From positions 109,305-173,304 of the forward strand of contig DATBLE010000027.1 in NCBI GenBank assembly GCA_036555585.1: a DNA stretch of 64,000 nt, read 5' to 3'. Made by a program: the position numbers and the translations under genes. The DNA comes from DATBLE01 sp036555585 (GTDB lineage: Bacteria > Actinomycetota > Thermoleophilia > Gaiellales > Gaiellaceae). Positions 17,920-26,405 of this stretch are shown one piece after another. The notes under the pieces were generated by a model that searched no databases, was not told the DNA's origin, and saw nothing but the letters and a program-made list of their open reading frames with translations. Each line of letters begins with the position of its first letter. The first letter of the stretch is position 1.

Positions 17920-18076
17920 GCCGAGAATGTCCCCTCGCTGCCTCGCGGGGAAACGGTCGGGCGCCCAGGGACGCGACCACGGCCCGTCGCGCCCGATGCG
18001 GATCGCCGTAACCGATGCACACGCGACGTCGTATTGCCAAGAACAGAAGCGTGACTGCAGCCCCGCCGCAGACAAG

Positions 18077-18105
18077 GGCAGCGCCCGCCGAGGGCGGGCG
18101 CTGCC
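18077..18105. terminator. Strong hairpin, probable terminator
   Basis: GGCAGCGCCCGCC and GGCGGGCGCTGCC form perfect 13-bp arms around GAG. It lies 22 bp beyond the stop of the minus-strand Rho-N gene. No U-tract is obvious, as is common in GC-rich actinobacteria. Confidence 0.6.
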
Positions 18106-18126
18106 GAGGCATTCTGCGTGATTTGT

Positions 18127-18252
18127 TCAGTGACTCCTACGTGATAGCGCGGCCTTCAACTGGCTCTTGTTCATCTTCGAGCGTCCCTTGATGCCGAGGC
18201 TCTTCGCTTGCCGATAGAGCTGTTCCTTGGTCCGATCCTGCCCGATGGCCAT
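18127..18252 (-). CDS. Tiny Rho-N/SAP-like protein
   Basis: A 41-residue basic protein. DRTKEQLYRQAKSLGIKGRSKMNKSQLKAALSR is the helix-extended-helix of Rho N-terminal or SAP-type nucleic-acid-binding motifs, and almost nothing else is present. The ATG is chosen because AGGGGG precedes it. Such mini-proteins are widespread in actinobacteria and are sometimes annotated as plasmid stabilisation proteins. The role is unknown. Confidence 0.65.
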   Translation of the reverse strand: MAIGQDRTKEQLYRQAKSLGIKGRSKMNKSQLKAALSRRSH

Positions 18253-18469
18253 ATGAACGACCCCCTTTCGATTCGCTGTCCCCGAGCCGAGCTCGGCGCT
18301 TACCCTCACGGCTGGCTCATAAACGACGTCCATGCGGCCGGCGCGGCTTGTCCTCTATGCCACTAGCAGCCAAGCGCACAGGAACGGGCACCTGCGCCGT
18401 GAGAGCCGCCACGCTCAGGCCCACTCTGGAGGCGGTGCACACCCGCGGCTGTCTGATGCGGGATGCGGT

Positions 18470-18775
18470 CTAGCTGGGCTCGGTCTCTGCGAGCGGCGGG
18501 CTGGCCGAAGCAGTCGCTAGAGGAGGCCTTGGCTGTGTTCGATTCTGCTCGCGCTCCTGGTTGACCTCGACGCGGGCGGCTTGCCAGGCGGCCCAGTGTC
18601 CGGAGACGAGTGCCCAGAGGGAGAGCGCGGACACGTAGGCGACGCTGGTGATCCAGCCCATCACGATCGAGACCGGGATCATCGCGATCCAGAACACGGT
18701 CAGCCAGCCATTTACGCGCCGCATGAACTTCGGGTCTTCCTGGACTGACGCCCACAGCGACTTCAGCATCTGCAT
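18470..18775 (-). CDS. Small two-helix membrane protein
   Basis: A 101-residue protein with two transmembrane segments (about residues 23-42 and 45-63) and a charged, Pro/Ala-rich cytoplasmic tail. I do not recognise a family. It lies alone between the Rho-N gene and the small plus-strand membrane genes. Confidence 0.6.
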   Translation of the reverse strand: MQMLKSLWASVQEDPKFMRRVNGWLTVFWIAMIPVSIVMGWITSVAYVSALSLWALVSGHWAAWQAARVEVNQEREQNRTQPRPPLATASASPPLAETEPS

Positions 18776-18936
18776 GAACCGTTTACTACCCAGACGAAGC
18801 AGCGCTCACGCGTATCGCCATTGCGTACCTCGTGACGTTTACATCTCTTTCGGTCGTGAAATATCCCTCGTCGGCAAGGCCGGAACTCTCGAACTGCAGG
18901 CCTGCCTCTTTTTCCGCCTTCGAGGAGGTGCATAGC

Positions 18937-19077
18937 GTGGTTCTGCTTTGGGTGCTCGCTGCGTTGCTGCTTCTGTTCGCAATTGTCGGTGGCGTCGCGA
19001 TTTCCAAGTTCCTGTTTTTCGTTCTGATCATCGCCGCCATTCTGGCGCTGATCGGATTCTTCACTCGAACGGCCTGA
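18937..19077 (+). CDS. Very small hydrophobic membrane protein
   Basis: A 46-residue, almost entirely hydrophobic protein made of two helices (VLLWVLAALLLLFAIVGGVA and FLFFVLIIAAILALIGFF) joined by SK. The GTG is chosen because GAGGAGG lies eight bases upstream; the longer frame has no Shine-Dalgarno site. The arrangement resembles small lmo0937/DUF5670-type or stress-linked membrane peptides. It precedes the DUF6458 gene by 21 bp and is probably cotranscribed. Confidence 0.6.
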   Translation: MVLLWVLAALLLLFAIVGGVAISKFLFFVLIIAAILALIGFFTRTA

Positions 19078-19098
19078 AAGCTGGAGAGGATAGGTTCA

Positions 19099-19353
19099 AT
19101 GGGTGTCGGAGTTAGTTTGATCTTGATAGCCGGCGGAGCGATTCTCGCCTGGGCTGTCGATGTGAGCACGTCGGGCTTCAACCTGAACACGGTCGGCTAC
19201 ATCCTGCTGATCGTCGGCATCATCGGGCTCCTGCTCTCGCTGATCTTCTGGTCGAGCTGGGCAGGGCCCGGATACTTCACCGGCTCGCGCCGTCGGGTAG
19301 TCGACGAAGACGTGGCTCGCCCACGCCGGCGGATCATCGAGGAAGACGTCTAG
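19099..19353 (+). CDS. DUF6458-family small membrane protein
   Basis: An 84-residue protein with MGVGVSLILIAGGAILAWAVDV, then a second helix (VGYILLIVGIIGLLLSLIFW) and an Arg/Glu/Asp-rich tail (RRRVVDEDVARPRRRIIEEDV). This layout matches the actinobacterial DUF6458 family, which is uncharacterised. A strong terminator follows, closing the two-gene unit. Confidence 0.8.
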   Translation: MGVGVSLILIAGGAILAWAVDVSTSGFNLNTVGYILLIVGIIGLLLSLIFWSSWAGPGYFTGSRRRVVDEDVARPRRRIIEEDV

Positions 19354-19369
19354 GCGCAGGGATTCTCTT

Positions 19370-19407
19370 CGGGGCGACTGAACCTACTCAGTCGCCCCGT
19401 ATCTTTC
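19370..19407 (+). terminator. Rho-independent terminator
   Basis: CGGGGCGACTGA and TCAGTCGCCCCG form perfect 12-bp arms around ACCTAC, followed by TATCTTT. It is placed 16 bp after the DUF6458 stop. Confidence 0.85.
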
Positions 19408-19927
19408 GTGCAATCTCCTGTGAGCGCATTGATCACACCCCTCCGACCAGCAGAACGAAGAGCGGTCCACACGGATGGTGTTGACGGAGCGGTTCGGGGC
19501 AACTCGGTACGTCGCGGGCCGTAGGCCGTCGTTCAGGGAGACTGAGCTCAGGAGCTACCCAGAAAACCCTTGGACTGGCATTCATGCTGGGCGTGAGTTC
19601 CTCTATGACCTTCGCCATCCGCTGCTCTTCGGTTGACGGGTGATCGCCCGGCTCCGGGGACAGATCCCGCAGGTCGGCAGGCAGCAACGCTACCCGGCCT
19701 CGCACTGATGATCGTTGGCGGGCTGAATCCGGCATGGCGATTGTGGTCTACGCCGTCGGTTGGCTCTGACCTCGGCGTGAACACTGCGCGGCGGTGAAGG
19801 GAGGGCTGACGCCAACTCGGCGCGCGACCGCGTGTCGATCCGCGCTGCTCGGGTACCGCTTCTCGGGTACCGCTTCGCCGGGTTTACCGACGCACAGAGC
19901 GAGCGCGTCATCTTGGAAGGAGGATCC
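19408..19927. other. Long intergenic region
   Basis: About 520 bp with no recognisable protein. Near 19849-19876 a 14-bp unit with GGGTACCGCTTC is repeated in tandem. Possible reading frames on both strands lack family features. Confidence 0.4.
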
Positions 19928-20095
19928 GTGTCGGAGCGTGCGGATCAGTTCGAGGAGCGCGACGAAGAGGAGCAAGGCAGCGAGAGCGGAGGCCAGGATC
20001 GTCGGGAAGGCATCGAGCGACGCAACTGGGAGTCGGGTACGGGCACCGCCGGCCAAGGGGACGAGCGCGGCGATTCAGGACAAGGCCCGGGGTAG
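19928..20095 (+). CDS. Possible small acidic protein
   Basis: A 55-residue, highly hydrophilic frame rich in Glu, Asp, Gly and Arg, starting at a GTG with AAGGAGG four bases upstream. That site is its only real support. The opposite strand (19748-20056) has a competing frame with a hydrophobic helix but no ribosome-binding site. Either or neither may be real. Confidence 0.3.
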   Translation: MSERADQFEERDEEEQGSESGGQDRREGIERRNWESGTGTAGQGDERGDSGQGPG

Positions 20096-20318
20096 CGTCA
20101 CCGACCAGGAAGGTCGTCAGGCGTCGTCTTGCTCGGTTCGACCGGTTCGAAAGTGATCGTGCCCGAGGTGTACTTGCCGTTCACTGCTCGCCACGACAGC
20201 AACCTGTCGGGCTCTTGCTGTGAGATCTCGGCTGCCACGTGTGCGGGTTCATACCGTCCCGTCCCGCCGCGCGGGTGGCGGAAGGTCCGGCCGTCTATCG
20301 GCCGTCGCTCGAAACGAG

Positions 20319-20347
20319 GAAGGCCCCTTCAGGGGCCTTCTTTCTCT
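20319..20347. terminator. Bidirectional terminator hairpin
   Basis: GAAGGCCCCT and AGGGGCCTTC pair perfectly around TC, followed by TTTCTCT on the plus strand. On the minus strand it lies just past the partial tRNA-Asp copy. It therefore looks like the original terminator of the tRNA-Asp transcript, now separated from the intact gene by the 3.7-kb insert. Confidence 0.7.
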
Positions 20348-20368
20348 GATCTGCAGGGGATTTTCCAG

Positions 20369-20410
20369 CGGGAGCGACGGGACTCGAACCCGCGACCTCC
20401 GGCGTGACAG
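20369..20410 (-). repeat. Partial tRNA-Asp copy, candidate attachment site
   Basis: 42 bp identical to the 3' part of the tRNA-Asp gene at 24134-24207, from the anticodon loop to the discriminator base and in the same orientation. The tRNA 5' half is absent. This is the pattern left by integration of an element into a tRNA 3' end. Confidence 0.85.
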
Positions 20411-20603
20411 ACCACTTCAGCCACGGCCACATGGACGACGACTGATCCGATATCCGTCTGATCACAAGCACTTTCGAGCTCGAGCGGATCAGCTCCGCAT
20501 GGCTGCATAGGCTGGTCCGGGACGTTTGCTGCCCGTTTGCTGCCCGCGTCGCCCCTACCACCGAGCGACGACGCAGGGAGCCCGGGCAAGCCCGAGCTGC
20601 CCC

Positions 20604-23252
20604 TCAGGTATTCGTCGCGCCGCGCGATAGCGCAGTGCGGATGCTCCAGCGGGAGGCGCGGTGGTGGATCCGCCGTTGTCGGTGTGGCCACGGGCGGGCC
20701 AGCGGCCGGCCGGCTGGCGCGGGGCGGTAGAAGCGGCGCTTACCGAGCTCGAGTAGCAGCAGGTAGGTCGGGATCATCAAGGCGATTGCCGCGAGGAGAC
20801 CTGCCGGGAGGGCGGTGAAGCCGAGCGTGTGCGCGAGCGGCGAGAACGGGAGCCAGATTCCGATCGCGACGACGGCGAGCGTCGAGGCGAGGAGCGGCGT
20901 GCTTGGGCGGCTGCGGAAGAAGGGGACGCGTCGGGTCCGGATCGCGAAGATCGCGAGGCTCTGGGTGGCGAGCGACTCGACGAACCAGCCGGAGCGAAAC
21001 AGCGCGGCGTGCGCGTCGAAGACCCAGAGCAAGATGGCGAAGGTGGCGAAGTCGAAGAGCGAACTGATCGGGCCGAAGAAGGTCATGAAGCGGCGGATCA
21101 GACGCATGTCCCAGTGGCTGGGGCGCCGGAGCTGCTCGGCGTCGACGTTGTCGGTCGGGATCGTCATCTCGCTGATGTCGTAGAGCAGGTTGTTGAGCAG
21201 GATCTGTGTGGGGAGCATCGGCAGGAAGCTGAGGAAGAGGGAGGCGGCGCCGGCGCTGAACATGTTCCCGAAGTTCGACGAGGTCCCCATCAGCACGTAC
21301 TTGATCGTGTTGGCAAAGATGCGCCTGCCCTCGCCGATCCCGGTCGCGAGGATGTCGAGGTCCTTGTCGAGCAGGACGACGTCGGCGGCGTCTTTCGCGA
21401 CGTCGGTTGCGGTCTCGACGGAGACGCCGACGTCTGCGTCGTGCAGCGCGACCGCGTCGTTGACGCCGTCGCCGAGGAAGCCGACTGTCGTCCCGAGCGC
21501 GCGCTGTGCCTTGATCACGCGTGACTTCTGCTCTGGGGTGACCCGCGCGAAGATCGTCGTCTGCGGCAGCGCCGCGGCCAGCGCCGCGTCGTCGAGTCCG
21601 TCGAGCTGCGAGCCGGTAAGCGTGCCGCGCACGTCCAGGCCGAGGTCGGCGCTGACCTTGGCGGCGACCCGGTCGTTGTCCCCGGTGATCACCTTGACCT
21701 CCACCTCGAGCGTGTGCAGGCGCGCGAGCGCCTCGGCCGCGTCCGCCTTCGGCGGATCGAGAAAGGTGAGGAAGCCGACGAGCTCGAGATCATGCTCGTC
21801 CTCGGCGGTCAGGTTGGTCTTGCCGTCGGCGGACCGAGTGGCGACGGCGACGACTCGGCTGCCCGCGGCGAACTGTTCGTCCAGCACCGCCTGCGCGCGC
21901 TCGGCTGGCGGAAGGCTGTGGGCGAGCACGACTTCGGGCGCGCCTTTCGCGACGATCTCGCGGCTCCCGTCGGGCCGCTGCACGAGGACCGAGGCGAGGC
22001 GGCGCTGGTAGTCGAACGGGCGGGCTGCGATGCGCTCGAAGCCTTCGAGGTCGAGCTCCTGCGCGGCGGGTGCCTCCCAAAGCGCCTGGTCAAGGGGATT
22101 TCCGCTGACGACGCGGCCGTCGCGGACGATTGCGTCGTTGCAGAGCAAGCCGAGCCGCAGCATCTCGCCCGAGGACATCCCGGCGCGGTCGAGCGCGTTG
22201 GCGAAGCTGATCTGGCCCTCGGTGAGGGTGCCGGTCTTGTCGGTGAAGAAGACTTCGATGTTGCCGAGGTCCTCGATCGCGACCAGCCGCTTGACGATCA
22301 CCGACCGCTCGGCCAGCCGCCTGGCGCCGGTGGAGAGGCTGACGGTGACGATCGCCGGCAGCAGCTGCGGCGTCAGTCCGACCGCGATCGCGAGCGCGAA
22401 CAGGACCGAGCCGAGCAGCGACCGGCCGAGCGCGACGTTGACGACCAGGATCGTGGCGGCGAGCACCGCTGTGACACGGACAAGGAGGAACGAGAAGTCG
22501 CGCAGCCCGAGCTGGAACGCCGTTTGCGGCTGGCGCTCTCCGAGCTGCAGTGCGATCGCGCCGAAGGCGGTGCGGCCGCCGGTCTGGACAACGACGCCGC
22601 GGCCGCTGCCCGAGCGGACGACGGTTCCCATGAACGCCGCCGAGGGAAGCTCGAGCGGCGACGCGGAGATGGTGATCGGCTCCGCCTGCTTGTCGGCCGG
22701 CAGCGACTCGCCGGTCAGGACCGCCTCGTCGCACTCCAGCCCCTGGGTCTCGAGCAGCCGCAGATCGGCCGGCACGACGTCGCCGACGCCGAGCCGGACG
22801 ACGTCCCCGGGCACGAGCGCCGTGACATCGACGGCGACGTCGCGGCCGTCGCGGAGAACGAGCGCGGTGTGGCGCAGCTGCGAATGCAGCGCCTCCACCG
22901 CCCGCTCGGAGCGGTACTCGTTCACAAAGCCCAGGCCGATGCTGAGCCCGCTGATCAGGAAGATGATCAGCGCATCCGTACCCTCGCCCACGAAGGCCGA
23001 CGTGAGCGCCGCGGCAAGCAGGAGAAGCAGCAATGGATTGCGCAACTGCCGCACGAGCACCGCGAGCGGGCGCGCACCGTGGCTCCGTAGAGCGTTCGGG
23101 CCCACGAGCGCGAGCCGGCGCTGCGCCTCTGCAGCCGAGAGGCCCTGCTCACTCGACTGCAGCGACTCCAGGACCGCTGCCGCCGGCATGCGCGAAGCGG
23201 AAGCAAGATCAGGCTCCCGGCCACTCGCGCGGGGTTTCGAAGCCACCGCCAT
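20604..23252 (-). CDS. MgtA-like P-type ATPase (P3B, Mg2+ import type)
   Basis: An 882-residue P-type cation pump. Visible motifs are TGES (180-183, actuator), DKTGT with phosphorylated Asp338, the TGDND and GDGVND hinge motifs, and the DVGVSVETATDVAKDAADVVLL segment typical of MgtA. The membrane motif reads GLTPQLLPAIV. The start MAVASKPR is preferred over a TTG/ATG extension. The last 40 residues (after KRRFYRP) are Arg/Pro-rich and unlike the family, so the frame may run beyond the ancestral C terminus. The gene lies inside the tRNA-Asp-bounded segment, divergent from the ABC fragment. Confidence 0.9.
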   Translation of the reverse strand: MAVASKPRASGREPDLASASRMPAAAVLESLQSSEQGLSAAEAQRRLALVGPNALRSHGARPLAVLVRQLRNPLLLLLLAAALTSAFVGEGTDALIIFLISGLSIGLGFVNEYRSERAVEALHSQLRHTALVLRDGRDVAVDVTALVPGDVVRLGVGDVVPADLRLLETQGLECDEAVLTGESLPADKQAEPITISASPLELPSAAFMGTVVRSGSGRGVVVQTGGRTAFGAIALQLGERQPQTAFQLGLRDFSFLLVRVTAVLAATILVVNVALGRSLLGSVLFALAIAVGLTPQLLPAIVTVSLSTGARRLAERSVIVKRLVAIEDLGNIEVFFTDKTGTLTEGQISFANALDRAGMSSGEMLRLGLLCNDAIVRDGRVVSGNPLDQALWEAPAAQELDLEGFERIAARPFDYQRRLASVLVQRPDGSREIVAKGAPEVVLAHSLPPAERAQAVLDEQFAAGSRVVAVATRSADGKTNLTAEDEHDLELVGFLTFLDPPKADAAEALARLHTLEVEVKVITGDNDRVAAKVSADLGLDVRGTLTGSQLDGLDDAALAAALPQTTIFARVTPEQKSRVIKAQRALGTTVGFLGDGVNDAVALHDADVGVSVETATDVAKDAADVVLLDKDLDILATGIGEGRRIFANTIKYVLMGTSSNFGNMFSAGAASLFLSFLPMLPTQILLNNLLYDISEMTIPTDNVDAEQLRRPSHWDMRLIRRFMTFFGPISSLFDFATFAILLWVFDAHAALFRSGWFVESLATQSLAIFAIRTRRVPFFRSRPSTPLLASTLAVVAIGIWLPFSPLAHTLGFTALPAGLLAAIALMIPTYLLLLELGKRRFYRPAPAGRPLARPWPHRQRRIHHRASRWSIRTALSRGATNT

Positions 23253-23504
23253 CTCGACATCGTCGCAGCCCGCGCGTCTGCCTCCCTCGCAGGCCAGGGC
23301 GGCGCACGACTCGGTCGTCCAGAACACGCACGCGATGGGCGAAGTCGCTCGAGTCGCGTGTGTTCATTGCGCCAGCGCCGTAGGAGTCGGCGCCAAGACG
23401 GCTGCCCGGTGAGCCTGCGGCCTTTCCGATGGCCTATCCGCGGACGCCCCGATTCCTTTTGGCTCGAGTCGGGTGATGGTCCAGGCTCACGCCAGGAGGC
23501 TTGT

Positions 23505-24207
<703 letters not shown>

Positions 24208-24248
24208 GAGGGCAGGACAGTGTAGCCGCGGCGCGAGCGACGCAGCCG

Positions 24249-24380
24249 TCAGCGCGGCGTGCGCGCGAAGGGTCTCAGGCGGAGTGCGGCGTCCGCGATC
24301 AGCGCGGCGGCGACGGCCACGCCGGCTCCTCCGAGCAGCAGGCCGGCCAGACCGGCCCCGACCACGAGCGATCGCCTCAT
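24249..24380 (-). CDS. Possible 43-residue single-helix membrane protein
   Basis: A short frame encoding RRSLVVGAGLAGLLLGG, then AGVAVAAALIADAAL and a basic tail RLRPFARTPR. It has one transmembrane helix with positive residues at both ends. No Shine-Dalgarno site is seen, so it would be leaderless or weakly expressed. It lies just upstream of tRNA-Asp on the same strand. Support is limited to composition and length. Confidence 0.4.
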   Translation of the reverse strand: MRRSLVVGAGLAGLLLGGAGVAVAAALIADAALRLRPFARTPR

Positions 24381-24489
24381 ACAAGTAGCAATCGGCATCA
24401 GCCGCCCGGTCCTTGAGCCCCCTACGTGTTCCTTTTCGCCGGGAGGGCGGTACTATGGCCGCGGCGGATTCCTGTGGGGGTGAGCTGCG

Positions 24490-25260
24490 GTGCGGCACCA
24501 TTGGCGCGAACTCGACTATTGGCGCTGGCTCTGGCGTCAGCGGATGCCCGGCGCCGCGAAGCTGGCGATCGGGGTGCTCCTGCTTGCGGCCGTCCTCGCC
24601 GGCGGCTGGTTCGCGGCCGACAGCCTCACCGCCGCGTCGGCGAGCAACCAGGCCGACTCGCTCATCCTCGAGACGACCGTGAACAAGGTGGTCACGGTGC
24701 ACGAGAAGGGCAAGCTGGTCACGAAGGTCGTCCCCACCGTCAAGCGGGTCGTCCGCGTGCGGGCCAAGACGGAGACGCAGATTCAGACCGCCCACGAGAC
24801 GGATCTGCGCTACGCGACCCGCGTCGTGACCACGCCCGGCGGGGTCCGGCTCGTTCGCCGCGTGGTGACCACCCGCGTCCCGGTCGTGACGACGAAGACC
24901 GTCAAGCAGAACGGCAAGACGCGCACGGTGAAGGTGACCACCCTCGTGCCCACGACCAAGACCGAGACCCAGGTGCGGACCGAGACCCAGCGTCAGACGG
25001 TCACGAACGTCCAGACGCAGGCGCCGAACACGGTCACGGCGGTGTCAACGCAGAACCGCACGACCACGCAGACCCAGACACAGACGCAGACCCAGACACA
25101 GACGCAGACCCAGACAGTCACCACGACGCAGACGGTGACGCAGGTTCAGACTCAGACCGTGACCAACACGCAGACCGTGACCGACACGCAGACGGTCACG
25201 AACACGGTCACGGTGACGGAACCGGCTGTCACGGTGACGGTCTCGGTTCCGTCGGTCTAG
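24490..25260 (+). CDS. Membrane-anchored Thr/Gln-repeat surface protein
   Basis: A 256-residue protein. A short cytoplasmic N terminus (HHWRELDYWRWLWRQRMPG) precedes one transmembrane helix at about 22-46. The rest is extracytoplasmic. Residues 55-150 form Val/Thr/Lys-rich beta-like repeats (VVTTRVPVVTTKTV), and residues 165-250 are almost pure TQ/TV repeats, including a long TQTQ run. The pattern suggests an extended, possibly glycosylated wall-spanning stalk. I do not recognise a named family. The start is GTG after a weak GGGGGTG site. Confidence 0.75.
   Translation: MRHHWRELDYWRWLWRQRMPGAAKLAIGVLLLAAVLAGGWFAADSLTAASASNQADSLILETTVNKVVTVHEKGKLVTKVVPTVKRVVRVRAKTETQIQTAHETDLRYATRVVTTPGGVRLVRRVVTTRVPVVTTKTVKQNGKTRTVKVTTLVPTTKTETQVRTETQRQTVTNVQTQAPNTVTAVSTQNRTTTQTQTQTQTQTQTQTQTVTTTQTVTQVQTQTVTNTQTVTDTQTVTNTVTVTEPAVTVTVSVPSV
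25066..25116 (+). repeat. In-frame 18-bp tandem repeat
   Basis: The unit ACGCAGACCCAGACACAG occurs 2.8 times without mismatch and encodes TQTQTQ. Being a multiple of three, copy-number change would lengthen or shorten the stalk without breaking the frame. Confidence 0.85.
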
Positions 25261-25272
25261 GACAGCGGGGGC

Positions 25273-25995
25273 CTACGGCCCGCCGCGAACGTAGATCACC
25301 TGGCCGCTGACGTAGCTCGCGTCCTCCGAGCAGAGGAAGGCGATCACGCCGGCGATGTCCTCGGGCTCGCCGATGCGCTTGAGCGGGGTCTCCTCGGCGG
25401 CGTGCTTCTGGAAGTCCTCGAAGTCGACGCCGATTCGCTCGGCCGTCTGCCGGGTCATCGCGGTGCTGACGAAGCCCGGCGCGACGCAGTTCACGTTGAT
25501 GTCGAAGCGGCCGAGCTCGATTGCCAGCGTCCAGGTCATCCCCTGGATGCCCGCCTTCGCGGCGGAGTAGTTGAGCTGGCCGCGGTTCCCCTGGGCGGAG
25601 CTCGAGGAGATCAGGACCATCTTCCCGCCGCCGTGCTGCGTCATGTACGCCTGCGCGGCCTGTGTCGCGAGGAAGGTGCCGCGCAGGTGCGTGGCGATCA
25701 CCGCCTCCCAGTCGTCGTCGGTCATCTTGAAGACGAGGTTGTCGCGGATGATCCCGGCGCAGGTGACGAGGATGTCCAGGCCGCCGTGCTCCTCAACCGT
25801 TCGGGCGACCGCGGCCTCGACAGCGTCGCGGTCGGTCACGTCCGTCTCGACGCACAGGCCGGCCACGTCGTCGTCGAAGGCGAGGTCGGCCGCGGTCACC
25901 TTCGCGCCCTCGGCCGCGAAGCGAGCGACGGTCGCCTTGCCGATCCCGCGCCCGCCGCCGGTCACCAGCGCCACCTTGCCCTCGAACCGATTCAC
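25273..25995 (-). CDS. SDR-family 3-oxoacyl-ACP reductase-like protein
   Basis: A 240-residue classical short-chain dehydrogenase. It has the cofactor motif TGGGRGIG, an NNAG-equivalent TCAGII, and catalytic Ser, Tyr and Lys in LISSSSAQGNRGQLNYSAAKAG. The C-terminal VSGQVIYVRGG is FabG-like. The start is GTG. It diverges from the thioesterase gene with only 20 bp between starts, so both promoters must overlap or be leaderless. It probably acts on a beta-hydroxyacyl-CoA or -ACP. Confidence 0.88.
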   Translation of the reverse strand: MNRFEGKVALVTGGGRGIGKATVARFAAEGAKVTAADLAFDDDVAGLCVETDVTDRDAVEAAVARTVEEHGGLDILVTCAGIIRDNLVFKMTDDDWEAVIATHLRGTFLATQAAQAYMTQHGGGKMVLISSSSAQGNRGQLNYSAAKAGIQGMTWTLAIELGRFDINVNCVAPGFVSTAMTRQTAERIGVDFEDFQKHAAEETPLKRIGEPEDIAGVIAFLCSEDASYVSGQVIYVRGGP

Positions 25996-26015
25996 GCCGC
26001 GTAGCCTATTCGGCC

Positions 26016-26405
26016 GTGCACGAGAAGCGCATCGACATCCGCTGGCGCGACCTGGACGCCTATCGACACGTCAACCAGGCCGTCTACCTCACGTATCTGG
26101 AAGAAGCTCTCGATGACTGGATCCGCGGCGTGCTGGGCCTCGGCGAGGGCGAGGTCTGGCACTACGTGGCCGCGCACGTCTCGATCGACTACCGCAACGA
26201 GCTGCGGCTCGACGACAGGCAGGCGGTAGCGAGCGTTCGGCTCGAGCGCGTCGGGACGAAGAGCGTGACCGCCCGGGCCGAGCTGCGCGCGCCCGACGGC
26301 CGGACGGCGGCGGAGGCGGAGATCGTGATCGTCGCCCGCGACCCCGGGACTGGTGCGTCGCAGCCTCTCACCGACGCCGAGCGGGCGGCGTTCGAGGCGG
26401 CGTGA
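26016..26405 (+). CDS. Acyl-CoA thioesterase, hotdog fold (4HBT type)
   Basis: A 129-residue hotdog-fold thioesterase. The motif RWRDLDAYRHVNQAVYLTYLEEA carries the Asp and the HVN segment of the YbgC/4-hydroxybenzoyl-CoA thioesterase group. It would hydrolyse acyl-CoA to free acid. Its stop overlaps the GTG of the next gene (GTGA). It is the first gene of the plus-strand acyl-CoA run. Confidence 0.85.
   Translation: MHEKRIDIRWRDLDAYRHVNQAVYLTYLEEALDDWIRGVLGLGEGEVWHYVAAHVSIDYRNELRLDDRQAVASVRLERVGTKSVTARAELRAPDGRTAAEAEIVIVARDPGTGASQPLTDAERAAFEAA

Noticed and set aside
19748..20056. A minus-strand frame with a hydrophobic helix
   Set aside because: It has no ribosome-binding site, a TTG start and a low-complexity tail. 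The opposite strand has a better initiation site, though that gene is also doubtful.
20160..20340. A tmRNA or other structured RNA ending at the terminator
   Set aside because: A GGTTCATACC stretch resembles a T loop, but no acceptor stem or tag-coding sequence pairs with it.
23253..23504. An Mg2+-sensing leader (M-box) before the MgtA-like gene
   Set aside because: No recognisable M-box elements or leader peptide were seen in this gap.
25066..25116. Short regular repeats as a CRISPR array
   Set aside because: Units are contiguous, in frame and coding (TQ repeats), with no spacers or cas genes nearby.
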